Below, piece by piece: positions 1 through 9,195 of a stretch of DNA of 64,000 nucleotides. Location of the stretch: contig NZ_LQNT01000011.1 in the NCBI RefSeq assembly GCF_001619585.1, positions 62,001 to 126,000 of the forward strand, written 5' to 3'. The notes beneath the pieces were generated by a model. The model worked only from the letters and a program-made list of their open reading frames with translations, made no database searches and was not told where the DNA came from. This stretch comes from Bhargavaea cecembensis (GTDB lineage: Bacteria > Bacillota > Bacilli > Bacillales_A > Planococcaceae). Position numbers and translations under genes: made by a program. How positions within the stretch are numbered: position 1 is the first letter of the stretch; each line of letters opens with the position of its first letter.

Positions 1-102
1 GATACTGACAATCTTCTGCGCCCTGATGGAAGGGCGCAGGAAAAACAGCACAAATCCGGTGAGCAGCGGAATCAGCATCGGGAGGACAAGAATGTTATTC
101 AC
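1..102 (-). CDS. mnhD: Mrp Na+/H+ antiporter subunit D, 5' part only
   Basis: Only the first 34 codons lie in the window; the gene continues past base 1. It starts with GTG at 102, and the first eight bases overlap the end of mnhC (GTGAATAA), a tight translational coupling usual in this operon. The peptide begins MNNILVLPMLIPLLTGFVL, a hydrophobic first segment typical of the proton-translocating D subunit (NuoM/NuoN-like). The identity is inferred from this N-terminus together with the A-B-C-D gene order. Confidence 0.85.
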   Translation of the reverse strand, partial: MNNILVLPMLIPLLTGFVLFFLRPSIRAQKIVSI

Positions 103-433
103 GATCAATCCTCCTGATGGTGTTCATATTGTCGGATCCGCTTTCCTCGTAGGTCCGGTAAGCCAGCACGAGCAGGAGCGCCGTGGTCGCGAAACTGATG
201 ACGATCGCCGTCAGGATCAGCGCCTGCGGCAACGCATCGGCGTACGGGCCTTCGGACTCCCGGAGGAGCGGCACCTTTCCTTCGCCCGCCCCGCCCATCG
301 TGATGAGAAGAAGGTGGACGGCATGCGACAAAACTGCCGTGCCGAGGATGATGCGGACCATATTGCGGGACAGCAGCAGATAGACCGCCACAGTCACAAG
401 GATGCCCACCAGGATGGTCATATGGAATTCCAT
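95..433 (-). CDS. mnhC: Mrp Na+/H+ antiporter subunit C
   Basis: This is a 112-residue NuoK-like membrane subunit of the Mrp/Mnh antiporter, which exchanges cytoplasmic Na+ for protons and supports alkali and salt tolerance. Three hydrophobic segments are visible, with the family sequence LLSRNMVRIILGTAVLSHAV near residues 19-38. The first ATG (433) is preceded by AAGGA; a second ATG four codons later is possible, but the MEFHM start resembles known MnhC proteins. It lies between mnhB (4 bp gap) and mnhD (8 bp overlap). Confidence 0.93.
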   Translation of the reverse strand: MEFHMTILVGILVTVAVYLLLSRNMVRIILGTAVLSHAVHLLLITMGGAGEGKVPLLRESEGPYADALPQALILTAIVISFATTALLLVLAYRTYEESGSDNMNTIRRIDRE

Positions 434-436
434 CTG

Positions 437-865
437 CTACACGTCCTTACTGATACTCAAAATGATGGTGACGACCGTGCCGATGACGGTAAGCGCGACA
501 CCCGCCTCGAAAATGGTCACGGTGGCGAGCTCGGTCAGACCGAAGATCGGCAGGTCAAAGTAACCGAAGCCCTGTGTGAGGAACGGTTTGCCCAATACGG
601 CGGCACCTGTCCCCGACAGAAGGGATACCATCGCACCGAACGCCGCAATTTTGCGGAAGTCGAATGGCACTCCCTGGTGGACGGTCTCGATATCGAAGAC
701 GACGTACAGGAGGACGAGCGCCGAGGACAGGACCAGCCCCCCGACAAATCCGCCGCCCGGGTTGTGGTGCCCCGACAAAAACAGCTCCACGCCGAAAGTC
801 AGGATAATGAACACAACGACCCGTGTAACGGTGCGGAGAATGACATCATTTTCCTTCAATGTCAT
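437..865 (-). CDS. mnhB: Mrp Na+/H+ antiporter subunit B
   Basis: This 142-residue membrane subunit belongs to the MnhB family. The diagnostic motif SGHHNPGGGFVGGL is at about residues 31-44, followed by further hydrophobic helices. The reading frame overlaps the end of mnhA by 20 bp. The ATG at 865 sits directly against its AGGAGGGG box; the TTG two codons downstream (859) has much better spacing and may be the real start. It functions in the membrane complex with MnhA, C and D. Confidence 0.93.
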   Translation of the reverse strand: MTLKENDVILRTVTRVVVFIILTFGVELFLSGHHNPGGGFVGGLVLSSALVLLYVVFDIETVHQGVPFDFRKIAAFGAMVSLLSGTGAAVLGKPFLTQGFGYFDLPIFGLTELATVTIFEAGVALTVIGTVVTIILSISKDV

Positions 866-3248
866 CCCCTCCTTTCTTCGGCTTGAGGGCGATCAGCGTA
901 TAGACGCCGATGCCCGCGATAAAGAGGACCACAACTTCGAGCATCGTATCAAATGCACGGAAGTCCCCGAGGATGGCATTCACGATGTTGCTTCCGCCCG
1001 CCAGCTTGTACGAATCCTCGAAGTAAGATGATATGGATTCGTACACATCGTATCCCTGGACCGTCAGTCCGAATGCCGTGACAAGCGTGCCGGCGCCGAT
1101 TGCAATCATCCCGTTGACGACTTTAGTCCGCAACGGGGAATCCTCGGGTTTCCATTCCGGTAGGAAGTGGAAACACAGGAGGAACAGCACGGTTGTCACC
1201 GTCTCGATGACCGTCTGGGTAAGCGCCAGGTCCGGCGCCCGGAAGAAGACAAAGAAGATGGCGACGGAATAGCCGAGCACACCGTTCAGAAGTGTCGCTG
1301 TGATGCGGGACCGGACAAAGAGCATGGCGATGGCGGCGAATGCCATGATGATGACAAAGGATATTTCAAAGATGCCGACCGGACCTGTGCTGAAGTCAGG
1401 TTCGTAGGCCCCGGTAAGGAAGAACATTCCGCCCGCGGCCACGAGGAAGAACAGATAAATGAAGACGAAATAATCACGGCTCCTGCCCGTCATATACAGG
1501 TCTGTCAAAATCGTGGAGCCGGCTTCACCTGTCTGGAGCAGCCATCGGTAGATGGAGTCCATCGTCCACCGGAACGGTGCGACACGATAGATCCTCTTCC
1601 AATGGCGGAACGTGATGAACAGCAGCAGGCCGAGAGCGATGACACCAAAGGTCATGAGAAGCGGCAGATTGAATCCATGCCACGCCTCAATCTTGGGGAC
1701 AAGATTTGCCTCCTGTGAAAGAGCCGGGAACATGACCTGCATGGCGGGGCCGATGACATATTTCCCGACCACGTTCGGGAAGAAGAAAATCAGGATGACA
1801 AGTGCCGCGAGAATACCGGGGGCGACAAGCATCCCCTTTGGAGCCTCATGCGGCGCACGGTCGATCTTCTCCGGCTGGACCGGTCCGAGAAACGTCCGGT
1901 AAACAATAATGGTGCAGTAGACGAATGTGAACACACTGGCCAGCCACCCGATCACAGGAAAGATCACTTCGGCGCCTCCGGCAAATGGCTGTCCGGATGC
2001 GATGTCCACTGCAGCACCGAAGAACATTTCCTTGCTCAGGAAGCCATTGAACGGCGGCAGTCCCGCCATTGAGAAGCTTCCGATCACGGCGAACGTGAAC
2101 GTCACCGGCATAAAGGACATCAGTCCGCCTAGTCGGCGGATATCCCGCGTGCCGATTTCATGGTCGACGATTCCGATGACCATGAAGAGCAGTCCCTTGA
2201 ACGTTGAGTGATTCAACAGATAGAACAGCGCTGCAAACCCGGCAGCCGCATAAACCGTCGGATTCCCCGCCGCATCAGCGGACAACGCTGCGGAACCGAA
2301 GCCGAGAAGGCTCATGATCAGTCCGAGCTGGCTGATTGTGGAATAAGCCAGGAGAGCCTTCAGGTCGTTCTGCTTCATGGCGTTGAACGCCCCCCAGAGG
2401 AGCGTCACAATCCCGGCTATGCTCAGTGACCAGAACCAGGCATCCAATCCGCCGAACAGCGGTGTGAACAGCGCGACCAGGTAGATCCCCGCCTTGACCA
2501 TGGTTGCGGAGTGCAGGTATGCGCTGACCGGGGTCGGCGCCTCCATTGCATCCGGCAGCCAGATGTGGAACGGGAACTGGACTGATTTGGTGAACGCACC
2601 GAGCAGGATCAGGAACATGGCAGGGACAAACAACGATTCTCCTGCAAGTGTATCCCGCATCCCGATGATTTCACTGATGCTGAACGTACCGGTCATGAAG
2701 TAAAGCATGAGGAAGCCGGCCAGCATCGAGACCCCGCCCATGACCGTGATGAGCATCGCCTTCTGTGCCCCGTAGCGGGAACCCTTCCGGTGATACCAGA
2801 AAGCGATGAGCAGGAAGGACGAAATACTCGTCAGTTCCCAGAATGTGTAGAGAAGCATCAGATTGTCCGAAAAGACGACGCCGAGCATGGCGCCCATAAA
2901 TAGGAGCAGATAAACATAGAAGTGGCCGAGCGATTCCCTCGGCGAGAGGTAATAAATAGAATAAAGGGCGACAAGCGTACCGACCCCGGTGATGAGGAGC
3001 GCAAAAATCATGCCGAGTCCGTCAACACGGACCGCAAGATCAATGCCGGCATCCGGAATCCAGGCATAGGAGACCGCGACGACCTCACCGTCGGCGATCC
3101 GCGGGATGAGCCGGACGAGGCCGGCAAACAAAATGAGCGGCACCGCCATGACATACCAGCCAATCAGCCGGTCGCCGAGCAGCCGGTGCGCGGCGGGCAG
3201 AAGCGCTGCCATGATGAATGGGAGAAAGATGACAAAAACAGCGTACAT
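846..3248 (-). CDS. mnhA: Mrp Na+/H+ antiporter subunit A
   Basis: This large polytopic protein (about 800 residues) is homologous to NADH dehydrogenase subunit NuoL, with the extra C-terminal region typical of MnhA. Family sequences visible include LLYTFWELTSISSFLLI (around residue 130), the conserved HIWLPDAMEAPTPVSAYLHS stretch, and KALLAYSTISQLG. Together with MnhB-D it forms the proton and sodium translocating complex. The start was set at the ATG at 3248, which follows GGAGGTTCAC; the frame is open four codons further, to a TTG that overlaps the ribosome binding site. It is the first gene of the minus-strand operon. Confidence 0.94.
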   Translation of the reverse strand: MYAVFVIFLPFIMAALLPAAHRLLGDRLIGWYVMAVPLILFAGLVRLIPRIADGEVVAVSYAWIPDAGIDLAVRVDGLGMIFALLITGVGTLVALYSIYYLSPRESLGHFYVYLLLFMGAMLGVVFSDNLMLLYTFWELTSISSFLLIAFWYHRKGSRYGAQKAMLITVMGGVSMLAGFLMLYFMTGTFSISEIIGMRDTLAGESLFVPAMFLILLGAFTKSVQFPFHIWLPDAMEAPTPVSAYLHSATMVKAGIYLVALFTPLFGGLDAWFWSLSIAGIVTLLWGAFNAMKQNDLKALLAYSTISQLGLIMSLLGFGSAALSADAAGNPTVYAAAGFAALFYLLNHSTFKGLLFMVIGIVDHEIGTRDIRRLGGLMSFMPVTFTFAVIGSFSMAGLPPFNGFLSKEMFFGAAVDIASGQPFAGGAEVIFPVIGWLASVFTFVYCTIIVYRTFLGPVQPEKIDRAPHEAPKGMLVAPGILAALVILIFFFPNVVGKYVIGPAMQVMFPALSQEANLVPKIEAWHGFNLPLLMTFGVIALGLLLFITFRHWKRIYRVAPFRWTMDSIYRWLLQTGEAGSTILTDLYMTGRSRDYFVFIYLFFLVAAGGMFFLTGAYEPDFSTGPVGIFEISFVIIMAFAAIAMLFVRSRITATLLNGVLGYSVAIFFVFFRAPDLALTQTVIETVTTVLFLLCFHFLPEWKPEDSPLRTKVVNGMIAIGAGTLVTAFGLTVQGYDVYESISSYFEDSYKLAGGSNIVNAILGDFRAFDTMLEVVVLFIAGIGVYTLIALKPKKGGDDIEGK

Positions 3249-3487
3249 GTGAACCTCCAATCAGCGTGGTGAACCCCTTCCGGGTAAGCCGCCTTGACGG
3301 AATGACCGGCAGGGCGCATAATATGGGGCAACAGCGTCCGGACCCCTGGCGGAAAATACGGACAGCCGTTATGTAGAAAGGGCATACGAAACACAGCGGC
3401 CGCATCCGACGGCCCTGATTTCCCACTTAAAAGTATACAGGAAATCCGACCCTTTCGCACTTCATGCCCCACCTGTCGCCGGTTTTG

Positions 3488-3516
3488 TTGTATTTTCCGT
3501 GAAGATGTCTTATAAT
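3488..3516 (+). promoter_or_regulatory. Probable sigma-A promoter of the Usp gene
   Basis: TTGTAT and a perfect TATAAT are separated by 17 bp, about 78 bp upstream of the ATG at 3594. The rest of the 3249-3593 gap (345 bp) shows no further gene and no repeat; it also must hold the promoter of the mnh operon, which I could not place with confidence. Confidence 0.6.
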
Positions 3517-3593
3517 GTTTTGGTTTTCGAATGAGGCACCGGGCAGTTGTCCCCGGGAAGCCAGCTATTATGAACAAGAGGTGACTCACCGCC

Positions 3594-4277
3594 ATGTTGA
3601 AAAAGCCGGGAATGGATGAGTGCATTCTCGTTTGCGTCTATTATGGCCCGAACGGCGAACGGTTGATCCGGAGAGGCCATAAAATGGCCAGCATGCTCAA
3701 TTGCCCGTTTTATATCCTGACGGTCGACCCGCTTCCGTACGACCAGTTTGACGCAGACAAGTCTGAGTATGTGGAGCGATGGCAGGAGCTCGCGGAAGAT
3801 CTCGGGGCGCAGGCGTTTATCCTCCGGGACAACGAGCGTCTCCCGTCCGCCAAGGCCATCAAAGAAGTGGCCTACGATAAAAATGTGACCCAAATTGTCA
3901 TCGGCCAGACCGCCCAAAGCCGGTGGGAGGAAATCACGAGGGGATCATTCATCAACGTCCTGCTCCGGGAGATCCCGTTTGCCGACCTGCATGTCGTTTC
4001 TGTCGCGAGGAACATCAAATCCGTCGAAGAGGATATGTATGAAAAGGGTGTGCGTGCATACCTGGTGAAGGACGGCGAGGGCTACCGAGTCAGCTTCACC
4101 CAGTCGAAAGGCTGTGAATTCGAGGGAATCTTCTTCAAAGAGATGGGGACCGACTTCAACAACGGAATCTTCAAGTTCATGCACGACCACAAAATGTGCC
4201 AGGTGCATGTAGATGATGACCGGATTGCAGAGACTGGAACCGTCGAACGCATGGCGGAGGAAAAGCACGTCCAATAA
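3594..4277 (+). CDS. KdpD-type universal stress domain protein
   Basis: The protein has 227 residues. The N-terminal part (about 10-140) reads like the UspA-type domain of sensor kinase KdpD: ILVCVYYGPNGERLIRRGHK, then VTQIVIGQTAQSRWEE, which matches the nucleotide-binding QTGxSxxxR type loop of that family. There is no histidine kinase, no transmembrane segment and no response regulator beside it, so it is a free-standing soluble domain. The C-terminal 80 residues I do not recognise. A role in stress or potassium-related sensing is only inference. It is followed by a clear terminator. Confidence 0.7.
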   Translation: MLKKPGMDECILVCVYYGPNGERLIRRGHKMASMLNCPFYILTVDPLPYDQFDADKSEYVERWQELAEDLGAQAFILRDNERLPSAKAIKEVAYDKNVTQIVIGQTAQSRWEEITRGSFINVLLREIPFADLHVVSVARNIKSVEEDMYEKGVRAYLVKDGEGYRVSFTQSKGCEFEGIFFKEMGTDFNNGIFKFMHDHKMCQVHVDDDRIAETGTVERMAEEKHVQ

Positions 4278-4280
4278 TTA

Positions 4281-4313
4281 AAATCGGCTGTCCATCAGGG
4301 CAGCCGATTTTTC
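4281..4313 (+). terminator. Intrinsic terminator of the Usp gene
   Basis: The stem AATCGGCTG / CAGCCGATT is followed by a short T run, just after the stop codon at 4277. Confidence 0.8.
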
Positions 4314-4335
4314 TGCCGCTTGCAGGAACAAACTC

Positions 4336-4368
4336 AAAAAAGGAGCGCGGACATCAGTCCGCGCTCCT
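4336..4368 (-). terminator. Intrinsic terminator of murB
   Basis: AAGGAGCGCGGAC pairs with GTCCGCGCTCCTT; read on the minus strand it is followed by a T run. It sits directly downstream of the murB stop. Confidence 0.8.
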
Positions 4369-4374
4369 TCCCGT

Positions 4375-5289
4375 TTATGATTCCTCACCGACAATCTTCA
4401 CTTCAAGTTCAAGGTCGACGCCGAAGTTGCTCTTGACTGCATCCCGTACCATTTCAATGGTGCGGATATAGTCGGTTGCTGTTGCGCCGTTTTTGTTCAC
4501 TATGAATCCTGCGTGCTTCGTCGATACTTCGGCACCGCCGAACCCTTTCCCCTGCAAGCCGGAATCCTGGATCAGCTTGCCGGCAAAGTAGCCCGGGGGC
4601 CGCTTGAACACGCTCCCCGCAGACGGAAACTCAAGGGGCTGCTTGGATTCGCGCTGGTGGGTAAGATCGGCCACTTTCGCGTCGATCTCTTCCTGGTCGC
4701 CTTCTTCCAGAGTGAACTCCGCGGACAGGACATAATAGCCCTTTTTCGCGATGATACTCGTCCGGTAACCCAGCTCCAGTTCCTCCTTCGACAGTACCAT
4801 GCGCTCGCCCTCCGGTGTCAGGATCGTGCACCGGTGGATGATGTCCTTGATCTCGCCGCCGTAGGCGCCGGCGTTCATCACCATCGCGCCGCCGACAGAA
4901 CCCGGGATGCCGCAGGCAAATTCAAAACCGGTCAGGCCGCGCGAAGCAGACTCCCTGGAGACCACTTTAATATCCGCCCCGCTTTCGGCATAAACGGACT
5001 TTCCGTCAAAGCGGATCTCGTTCAGGTTGGAAAGGTTCAGCACAATTCCTCGGACGCCTCCATCACGCACGACCATATTCGATCCATTCCCGAGCAGGAG
5101 TACCGGGATGCCATTTTCATGGGCATAGCGGACAACCGCCTGTACGCCCTCCTCGGTCTCCGGATCGCAGAACAGGTCAGCCCGTCCGCCCATCCGTGTC
5201 ACCGTATGAAGCGAAAGCGGTTCATCTATTTTTACCTTATCATCCCCGATGACTTTTTTAAGATCATCGGCCCATTGCTGTTTGCTCAT
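4375..5289 (-). CDS. murB: UDP-N-acetylenolpyruvoylglucosamine reductase MurB
   Basis: This 304-residue protein catalyses the NADPH-dependent reduction of UDP-GlcNAc-enolpyruvate to UDP-MurNAc, a cytoplasmic step of peptidoglycan synthesis. The FAD-binding region is visible (PVLLLGNGSNMVVRDGGVRG, about residues 58-77), followed by CGIPGSVGGAMVMNAGAYGG and the catalytic FPSAGSVFKRP motif typical of the type without the extra loop found in E. coli. Length and motifs match Bacillus-type MurB. It stands alone, between two convergent/divergent neighbours, with its own promoter and terminator. Confidence 0.96.
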   Translation of the reverse strand: MSKQQWADDLKKVIGDDKVKIDEPLSLHTVTRMGGRADLFCDPETEEGVQAVVRYAHENGIPVLLLGNGSNMVVRDGGVRGIVLNLSNLNEIRFDGKSVYAESGADIKVVSRESASRGLTGFEFACGIPGSVGGAMVMNAGAYGGEIKDIIHRCTILTPEGERMVLSKEELELGYRTSIIAKKGYYVLSAEFTLEEGDQEEIDAKVADLTHQRESKQPLEFPSAGSVFKRPPGYFAGKLIQDSGLQGKGFGGAEVSTKHAGFIVNKNGATATDYIRTIEMVRDAVKSNFGVDLELEVKIVGEES

Positions 5290-5368
5290 TGAATTGCCAT
5301 TCCTTTCAGAGGCTCTCCGCCTTGACGCGGCGGGACTCTTACTCTCAAATCTTCATTCACAATTATAT

Positions 5369-5397
5369 AGTATGCTGTCTGCCCGGCGTTTTGACAA
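5369..5397 (-). promoter_or_regulatory. Probable promoter of murB
   Basis: On the minus strand TTGTCA and CATACT are spaced 17 bp, about 80 bp upstream of the murB ATG. It lies back to back with the promoter of the YceI gene. Confidence 0.45.
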
Positions 5398-5436
5398 GTC
5401 GCACCCATGAGGCAAATACATCCTGAGACGTATCAA

Positions 5437-5465
5437 TTGACTCTCTCTGAATATTGTCTTAAATT
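5437..5465 (+). promoter_or_regulatory. Probable sigma-A promoter of the YceI gene
   Basis: TTGACT and TAAATT are separated by 17 bp, 35 bp upstream of the ATG at 5500, whose AAGGAGG box is well placed. Confidence 0.6.
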
Positions 5466-5499
5466 CGAATTATCACAGCATTTCCAAGGAGGAGTTCCA

Positions 5500-6072
5500 A
5501 TGGCAAAGACGAAATGGCAGATTGACGCGGCGCACTCTCACGTAACGTTTACAGTGAAGCACATGATGATCTCGAAAGTCCGGGGATCATTCGGAAATTT
5601 TGACGCAGAGGTCGAGGCGGACCCCGAAGATCTTACAGGAGCCTCACTCAAGTTCACGATTGATGTAAATTCGATTGACACGGACAGCGAGGACCGCGAC
5701 AATCACCTCCGCTCTGCCGACTTCTTCGATACGGAAAATCATCCGGAAATCACATTCGTCTCCACCGACATCAAGCCGGACGGGGACGGCGAGTACAAAG
5801 TGACCGGTGACCTGACGATCAGGGGCGAGACCAAATCGGTCATGCTTGAAGCCGAGTATGAAGGCAGGGCCAAAAACCCTTGGGGCCAGGAAGTGGTCGC
5901 GTTCTCCGTGGACGGCAAGATCAACCGGAAGGACTTCGGCCTGACCTGGAACCAGGCACTTGAAACGGGCGGCGTCCTCGTCGGCGAAGACGTCAAGATT
6001 CACCTCGACCTGGAAGCGACCGAGGCGCAGCCCCAGACAGAAGATGCAGAAGAAGAAAGCCTCGAATCCTGA
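5500..6072 (+). CDS. YceI-family lipocalin-like protein
   Basis: The frame is open further upstream, but the AAGGAGG box at 5487-5493 fixes the start at the ATG at 5500, giving about 190 residues. The opening WQIDAAHSHVTFTVKHMMIS and the later DNHLRSADFFDTENHPEITF are hallmarks of the YceI family, small beta-barrels that bind long isoprenoid or amide lipids. No signal peptide is present, so it is probably cytoplasmic. The acidic C-terminal tail (TEDAEEESLES) is variable. The physiological role in Bacillales is not settled. Confidence 0.88.
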   Translation: MAKTKWQIDAAHSHVTFTVKHMMISKVRGSFGNFDAEVEADPEDLTGASLKFTIDVNSIDTDSEDRDNHLRSADFFDTENHPEITFVSTDIKPDGDGEYKVTGDLTIRGETKSVMLEAEYEGRAKNPWGQEVVAFSVDGKINRKDFGLTWNQALETGGVLVGEDVKIHLDLEATEAQPQTEDAEEESLES

Positions 6073-6080
6073 TTGATATT

Positions 6081-6117
6081 AAAGGCGGCTGCCCGTTCAT
6101 GGGCGGCCGCCTTTTTT
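6081..6117 (+). terminator. Intrinsic terminator of the YceI gene
   Basis: AAAGGCGGCTGCCC pairs with GGGCGGCCGCCTTT and is followed by a T run. Confidence 0.85.
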
Positions 6118-6123
6118 ACGTCA

Positions 6124-6154
6124 GAAAAGCCGCATCCTCTCCATAGGATGCGGC
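6124..6154 (-). terminator. Intrinsic terminator of the DsbA-like gene
   Basis: GCCGCATCCT pairs with AGGATGCGGC around a short loop; on the minus strand it is followed by TTTT. Confidence 0.75.
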
Positions 6155-6166
6155 AGCTCCATCATT

Positions 6167-6805
6167 TCATGATTCTTCTTCTGCAACTTTACGGAGCGCC
6201 TGCTCGAACACTTCATCAGGCTGTGCTCCGGAAATGGCATATTTGCGGTTGAGGACGAAAAACGGAACGCCCTGCACGCCGAGCTGACGTGCTTCTTCGA
6301 TATCTGCCCGGACATCTTCCTCGTAACGGCCGGATCCGAGGACGGCTTCCGCCTCTTTGCGGTCGAGCCCTGTTTCTTCCGCAATATCCGCCAGAACCTC
6401 CCTGCGCCCGATTTCACGATTTTCGATAAAGTAAGCGCGGAGAAGATTCTCTGACATTTCGGTTGCCTTCCCCTGCTCTTCCGCCCATTTTGCCAGCCGG
6501 TGTGCGCTGAAGGTATTGGCAGGGCGCATTTTGGAGAAGTTATATTCGAGTCCGACTTCTTTGGCAGCAGCGGTGACATTGGCTGTCATTCCTTCGGCCT
6601 GAGCAACGGTCGTACCATATTTCCCGGCAAGCACGGAGACCATCGACTCCTCTGACGTCTCGGGGGAATGCGGATCCAGCTCATAGCTTTTAAAGATCAC
6701 TTCCGCCCCGTCCCCCAAGCCCGTCTTCTGGAGGGCATGTTCCAGTTTCCGTTTGCCGATGTAGCAGAACGGGCAAACATAGTCAGACCATACTTCTATT
6801 TTCAT
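6167..6805 (-). CDS. DsbA-family (FrnE-like) oxidoreductase
   Basis: The 212-residue protein has the thioredoxin-fold start MKIEVWSDYVCPFCYIGKRK with a CPFC active-site pair (residues 11-14) and the cis-proline region GVQGVPFFVLNRKYAISGAQ near residue 175. This is the 2-hydroxychromene-isomerase/FrnE group of DsbA proteins. There is no signal peptide, so it acts in the cytoplasm, probably as a disulfide oxidoreductase or isomerase in oxidative stress. The substrate is unknown. Confidence 0.88.
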   Translation of the reverse strand: MKIEVWSDYVCPFCYIGKRKLEHALQKTGLGDGAEVIFKSYELDPHSPETSEESMVSVLAGKYGTTVAQAEGMTANVTAAAKEVGLEYNFSKMRPANTFSAHRLAKWAEEQGKATEMSENLLRAYFIENREIGRREVLADIAEETGLDRKEAEAVLGSGRYEEDVRADIEEARQLGVQGVPFFVLNRKYAISGAQPDEVFEQALRKVAEEES

Positions 6806-6920
6806 GTTAACGATCCCCTTCCGAATTGACTGTCTTCATTGTAGGGGGATACAGAACACGGGACAAGGAATCAGCCCGGCACGGTGCAGAGCAGAACGAA
6901 AGCGATTGGAGGACGCTCTA

Positions 6921-8309
6921 TTGAATCAACCAAAGAGTAATGAGTCACTCTGGCTCGACACGGGATATCCGCGGGATCAATATCCGGAAGCCCAAGGCTC
7001 ACTCCGCTGTGATGTATGCATCATCGGCGGCGGGATGGGCGGAATCGCGGCGGCCGAGCAACTGGCCAAGGCAGGGAAAGACGTCATCGTCCTGGAGAAG
7101 GACCGGGTCTTCGGTTCCACGACCAGCCACTCGACAGGAAAGGTGACCGCCCAGCATGACATCATCTATGCCAAGCTGATCAAGCAGTTTGACCTGGAAA
7201 CGGCACGGACCTATTACAAGGTGAATGAACGCGCCGTACGCAGAGCCAGGGAAATGGCACGGGATGATGAGGCCCGCCCGCTTGACTCCATCCTGTACGC
7301 CCGTACGCCTTCAGGTACGGAGAATCTCAGGAAGGAATGGGAAGCCTACAAGGAAATCGGCATCCAAGGCGCATTCATCAATGAGACAGAGCTTCCGTTC
7401 ACCGTGGAAAGTGCGCTGTCGATGCATGATGAGCTGCAGATCCACCCGCTCCGGTTCGGCCAGCGCCTGACACGGATGGCCGCGGACTCGGGTGCGCGCA
7501 TTTTCGAAGATTCCGCCGTGAGGAAGATGGATTTCAAAAAACGGATTGTGGAACTTGAAAACGGGTCGGATGTCACCTTCAGCGAGCTGATCCTCTGCAC
7601 ACACTACCCGCTTGTCGGACTGCAGAACCTGAACGTCCTTAAACTTGAGGTGAACCGCTCCTATATCGTTGCCTCCAAAGCAGAGACGGAGCTGAAAAAT
7701 CAATATCTGGGCGTGGATGCGGACTCACTGTCCATCCGCACCGCAGGAATCGATGGCCAGCCGTATCTATTGCTCTCCGGCAGCAATCACCTCGCCGGCA
7801 TGAAAGAAGAGACCGGTGAGAACTACGGCGAACTGGCGGAGCATCTCCGGGAACAGTTCAGCGTGACCGACATTTCACACCGATGGTCGGCCCAAGACCC
7901 GAAAACGCCGGATGATGTACCGTATATCGGCCGCATCACTCCGGACCTTCCCCACATTTATATCAGTACCGGATTCCGGAAATGGGGGCTGTCCGGGTCG
8001 CTGGCCGGATCAGAAGTGCTGCGCGACCTGATCACCGGCCGCCCCAACGAAGCCATCCAGCTGTACAGTCCCGACCGCACCGGCTTCGGCGCGAAACTTC
8101 TCCAGGGCATCAAGCTGGCGGGGCTGACCGTCGGAGAACTGGCCGCCGGATATACAGTCCGCCTGGAGTCTCCAACCTGCACGCACCTGGGATGCAAAAC
8201 CCGATGGAACGAGGGCGACCGCACGTGGGACTGTCCGTGCCACGGCTCCCGCTTCCGGGAGGACGGCTCGGTGCTGGAAGGCCCTGCGAAAAAGCCTCTC
8301 AATTTGTAA
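6921..8309 (+). CDS. FAD-dependent oxidoreductase with C-terminal Rieske domain
   Basis: The start is the TTG at 6921, preceded by GGAGGACGC; the frame extends upstream without a ribosome binding site. The 462-residue protein has an N-terminal FAD-binding Rossmann motif (CDVCIIGGGMGGIAAAEQLA, about residues 29-48), a DAO-type middle region (around 40-380), and a C-terminal Rieske [2Fe-2S] site made of CTHLGC and CPCHGS. Such fusions occur widely in Bacillota and are predicted to pass electrons between flavin and cluster; the substrate is not known. The preceding DsbA-like gene is divergent. Confidence 0.88.
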   Translation: MNQPKSNESLWLDTGYPRDQYPEAQGSLRCDVCIIGGGMGGIAAAEQLAKAGKDVIVLEKDRVFGSTTSHSTGKVTAQHDIIYAKLIKQFDLETARTYYKVNERAVRRAREMARDDEARPLDSILYARTPSGTENLRKEWEAYKEIGIQGAFINETELPFTVESALSMHDELQIHPLRFGQRLTRMAADSGARIFEDSAVRKMDFKKRIVELENGSDVTFSELILCTHYPLVGLQNLNVLKLEVNRSYIVASKAETELKNQYLGVDADSLSIRTAGIDGQPYLLLSGSNHLAGMKEETGENYGELAEHLREQFSVTDISHRWSAQDPKTPDDVPYIGRITPDLPHIYISTGFRKWGLSGSLAGSEVLRDLITGRPNEAIQLYSPDRTGFGAKLLQGIKLAGLTVGELAAGYTVRLESPTCTHLGCKTRWNEGDRTWDCPCHGSRFREDGSVLEGPAKKPLNL

Positions 8310-8400
8310 CCACGATCCGCCTCCGGCATGTCCGGAGGTGTTTTCTTGTTGGTGCGGGACAGATGTGATTTCTGCTAGAGTGGTAGCAAAGGGGGAGCCG

Positions 8401-9195
8401 ATGATGATTCTGAAACAGATCCGACTTAAAAAGCCGATGCCGGCTAAAGACCGATTTCCGTTCGGGCTGCCGGTCGTCCGGGAATTCGATTCCTTCACGT
8501 TCCGCTCCCCGGTCACCATCATCGCGGGTGACAACGGCACGGGAAAGACGACACTGCTGGAAGGCATCGCCGCAGCGGCGGACAGCATCCTGATCAGCCG
8601 CGAACCGATTGAAGGCAACCCTGCACTTGAACATGCACGGGAAATTGCGGACCACCTTACGCTCAGCTGGTCGGTGAAAACGCGGAACGGCTTTTTCTTC
8701 CGGGCACTGGATTTCGTGACCTACACCATTGCCGTGTCTCAAATGCGTGAAGATGCACGGGAGACACTGGAAGAAATCAGGAGCCGCAATGCACACAGCC
8801 TCGAAGCACAGCCCAATGCCAGGACGTACGCGGAGCTTCGGAATCTGTACGGCGAGGGGCTTGAATTCCGCTCCCACGGAGAAAGCTTCCTGGACCTGTT
8901 CACTGCCCGTTTCCGGCCGGACGGCTTTTACATTCTGGATGAGCCCGAGGCGCCCCTCTCTCCCGCCAAGCAGCTGACCCTTCTCGCGATGCTGCATGAA
9001 ATGGTTGAAGAAGGCGCACAGTTCCTGATTTCCACCCATTCCCCGATCATCATGGCCTATCCCGGCGCCGACCTTTATGAGATCCGCGATGGCCGTCTCG
9101 ACCCGGTATTGTTCGATGAAATCGAACATGTCCGCATGACGAAAGACTTCCTGGATGCGCCCGAACGATATCTGAGGCATTTATTCGGTCATTAA
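8401..9195 (+). CDS. AAA family ATPase (ABC-type fold)
   Basis: About 264 residues, with ATG codons at 8401 and 8404; the AAAGGGGGAG box favours the second. The Walker A motif is GDNGTGKTT (about residues 42-50), and the Walker B region reads FYILDEPEAPLSP near 180, followed by the switch histidine region FLISTHSPIIM. This is the stand-alone AAA ATPase group with predicted ABC-like fold, sometimes named YhaN/RecF-like, without a membrane partner. The function is unknown. The downstream terminator is shared with the convergent YitT gene. Confidence 0.8.
   Translation: MMILKQIRLKKPMPAKDRFPFGLPVVREFDSFTFRSPVTIIAGDNGTGKTTLLEGIAAAADSILISREPIEGNPALEHAREIADHLTLSWSVKTRNGFFFRALDFVTYTIAVSQMREDARETLEEIRSRNAHSLEAQPNARTYAELRNLYGEGLEFRSHGESFLDLFTARFRPDGFYILDEPEAPLSPAKQLTLLAMLHEMVEEGAQFLISTHSPIIMAYPGADLYEIRDGRLDPVLFDEIEHVRMTKDFLDAPERYLRHLFGH

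Noticed and set aside
26-886. 286-codon plus-strand frame across mnhB-mnhD
   Set aside because: Low-complexity charged peptide antisense to three conserved antiporter genes.
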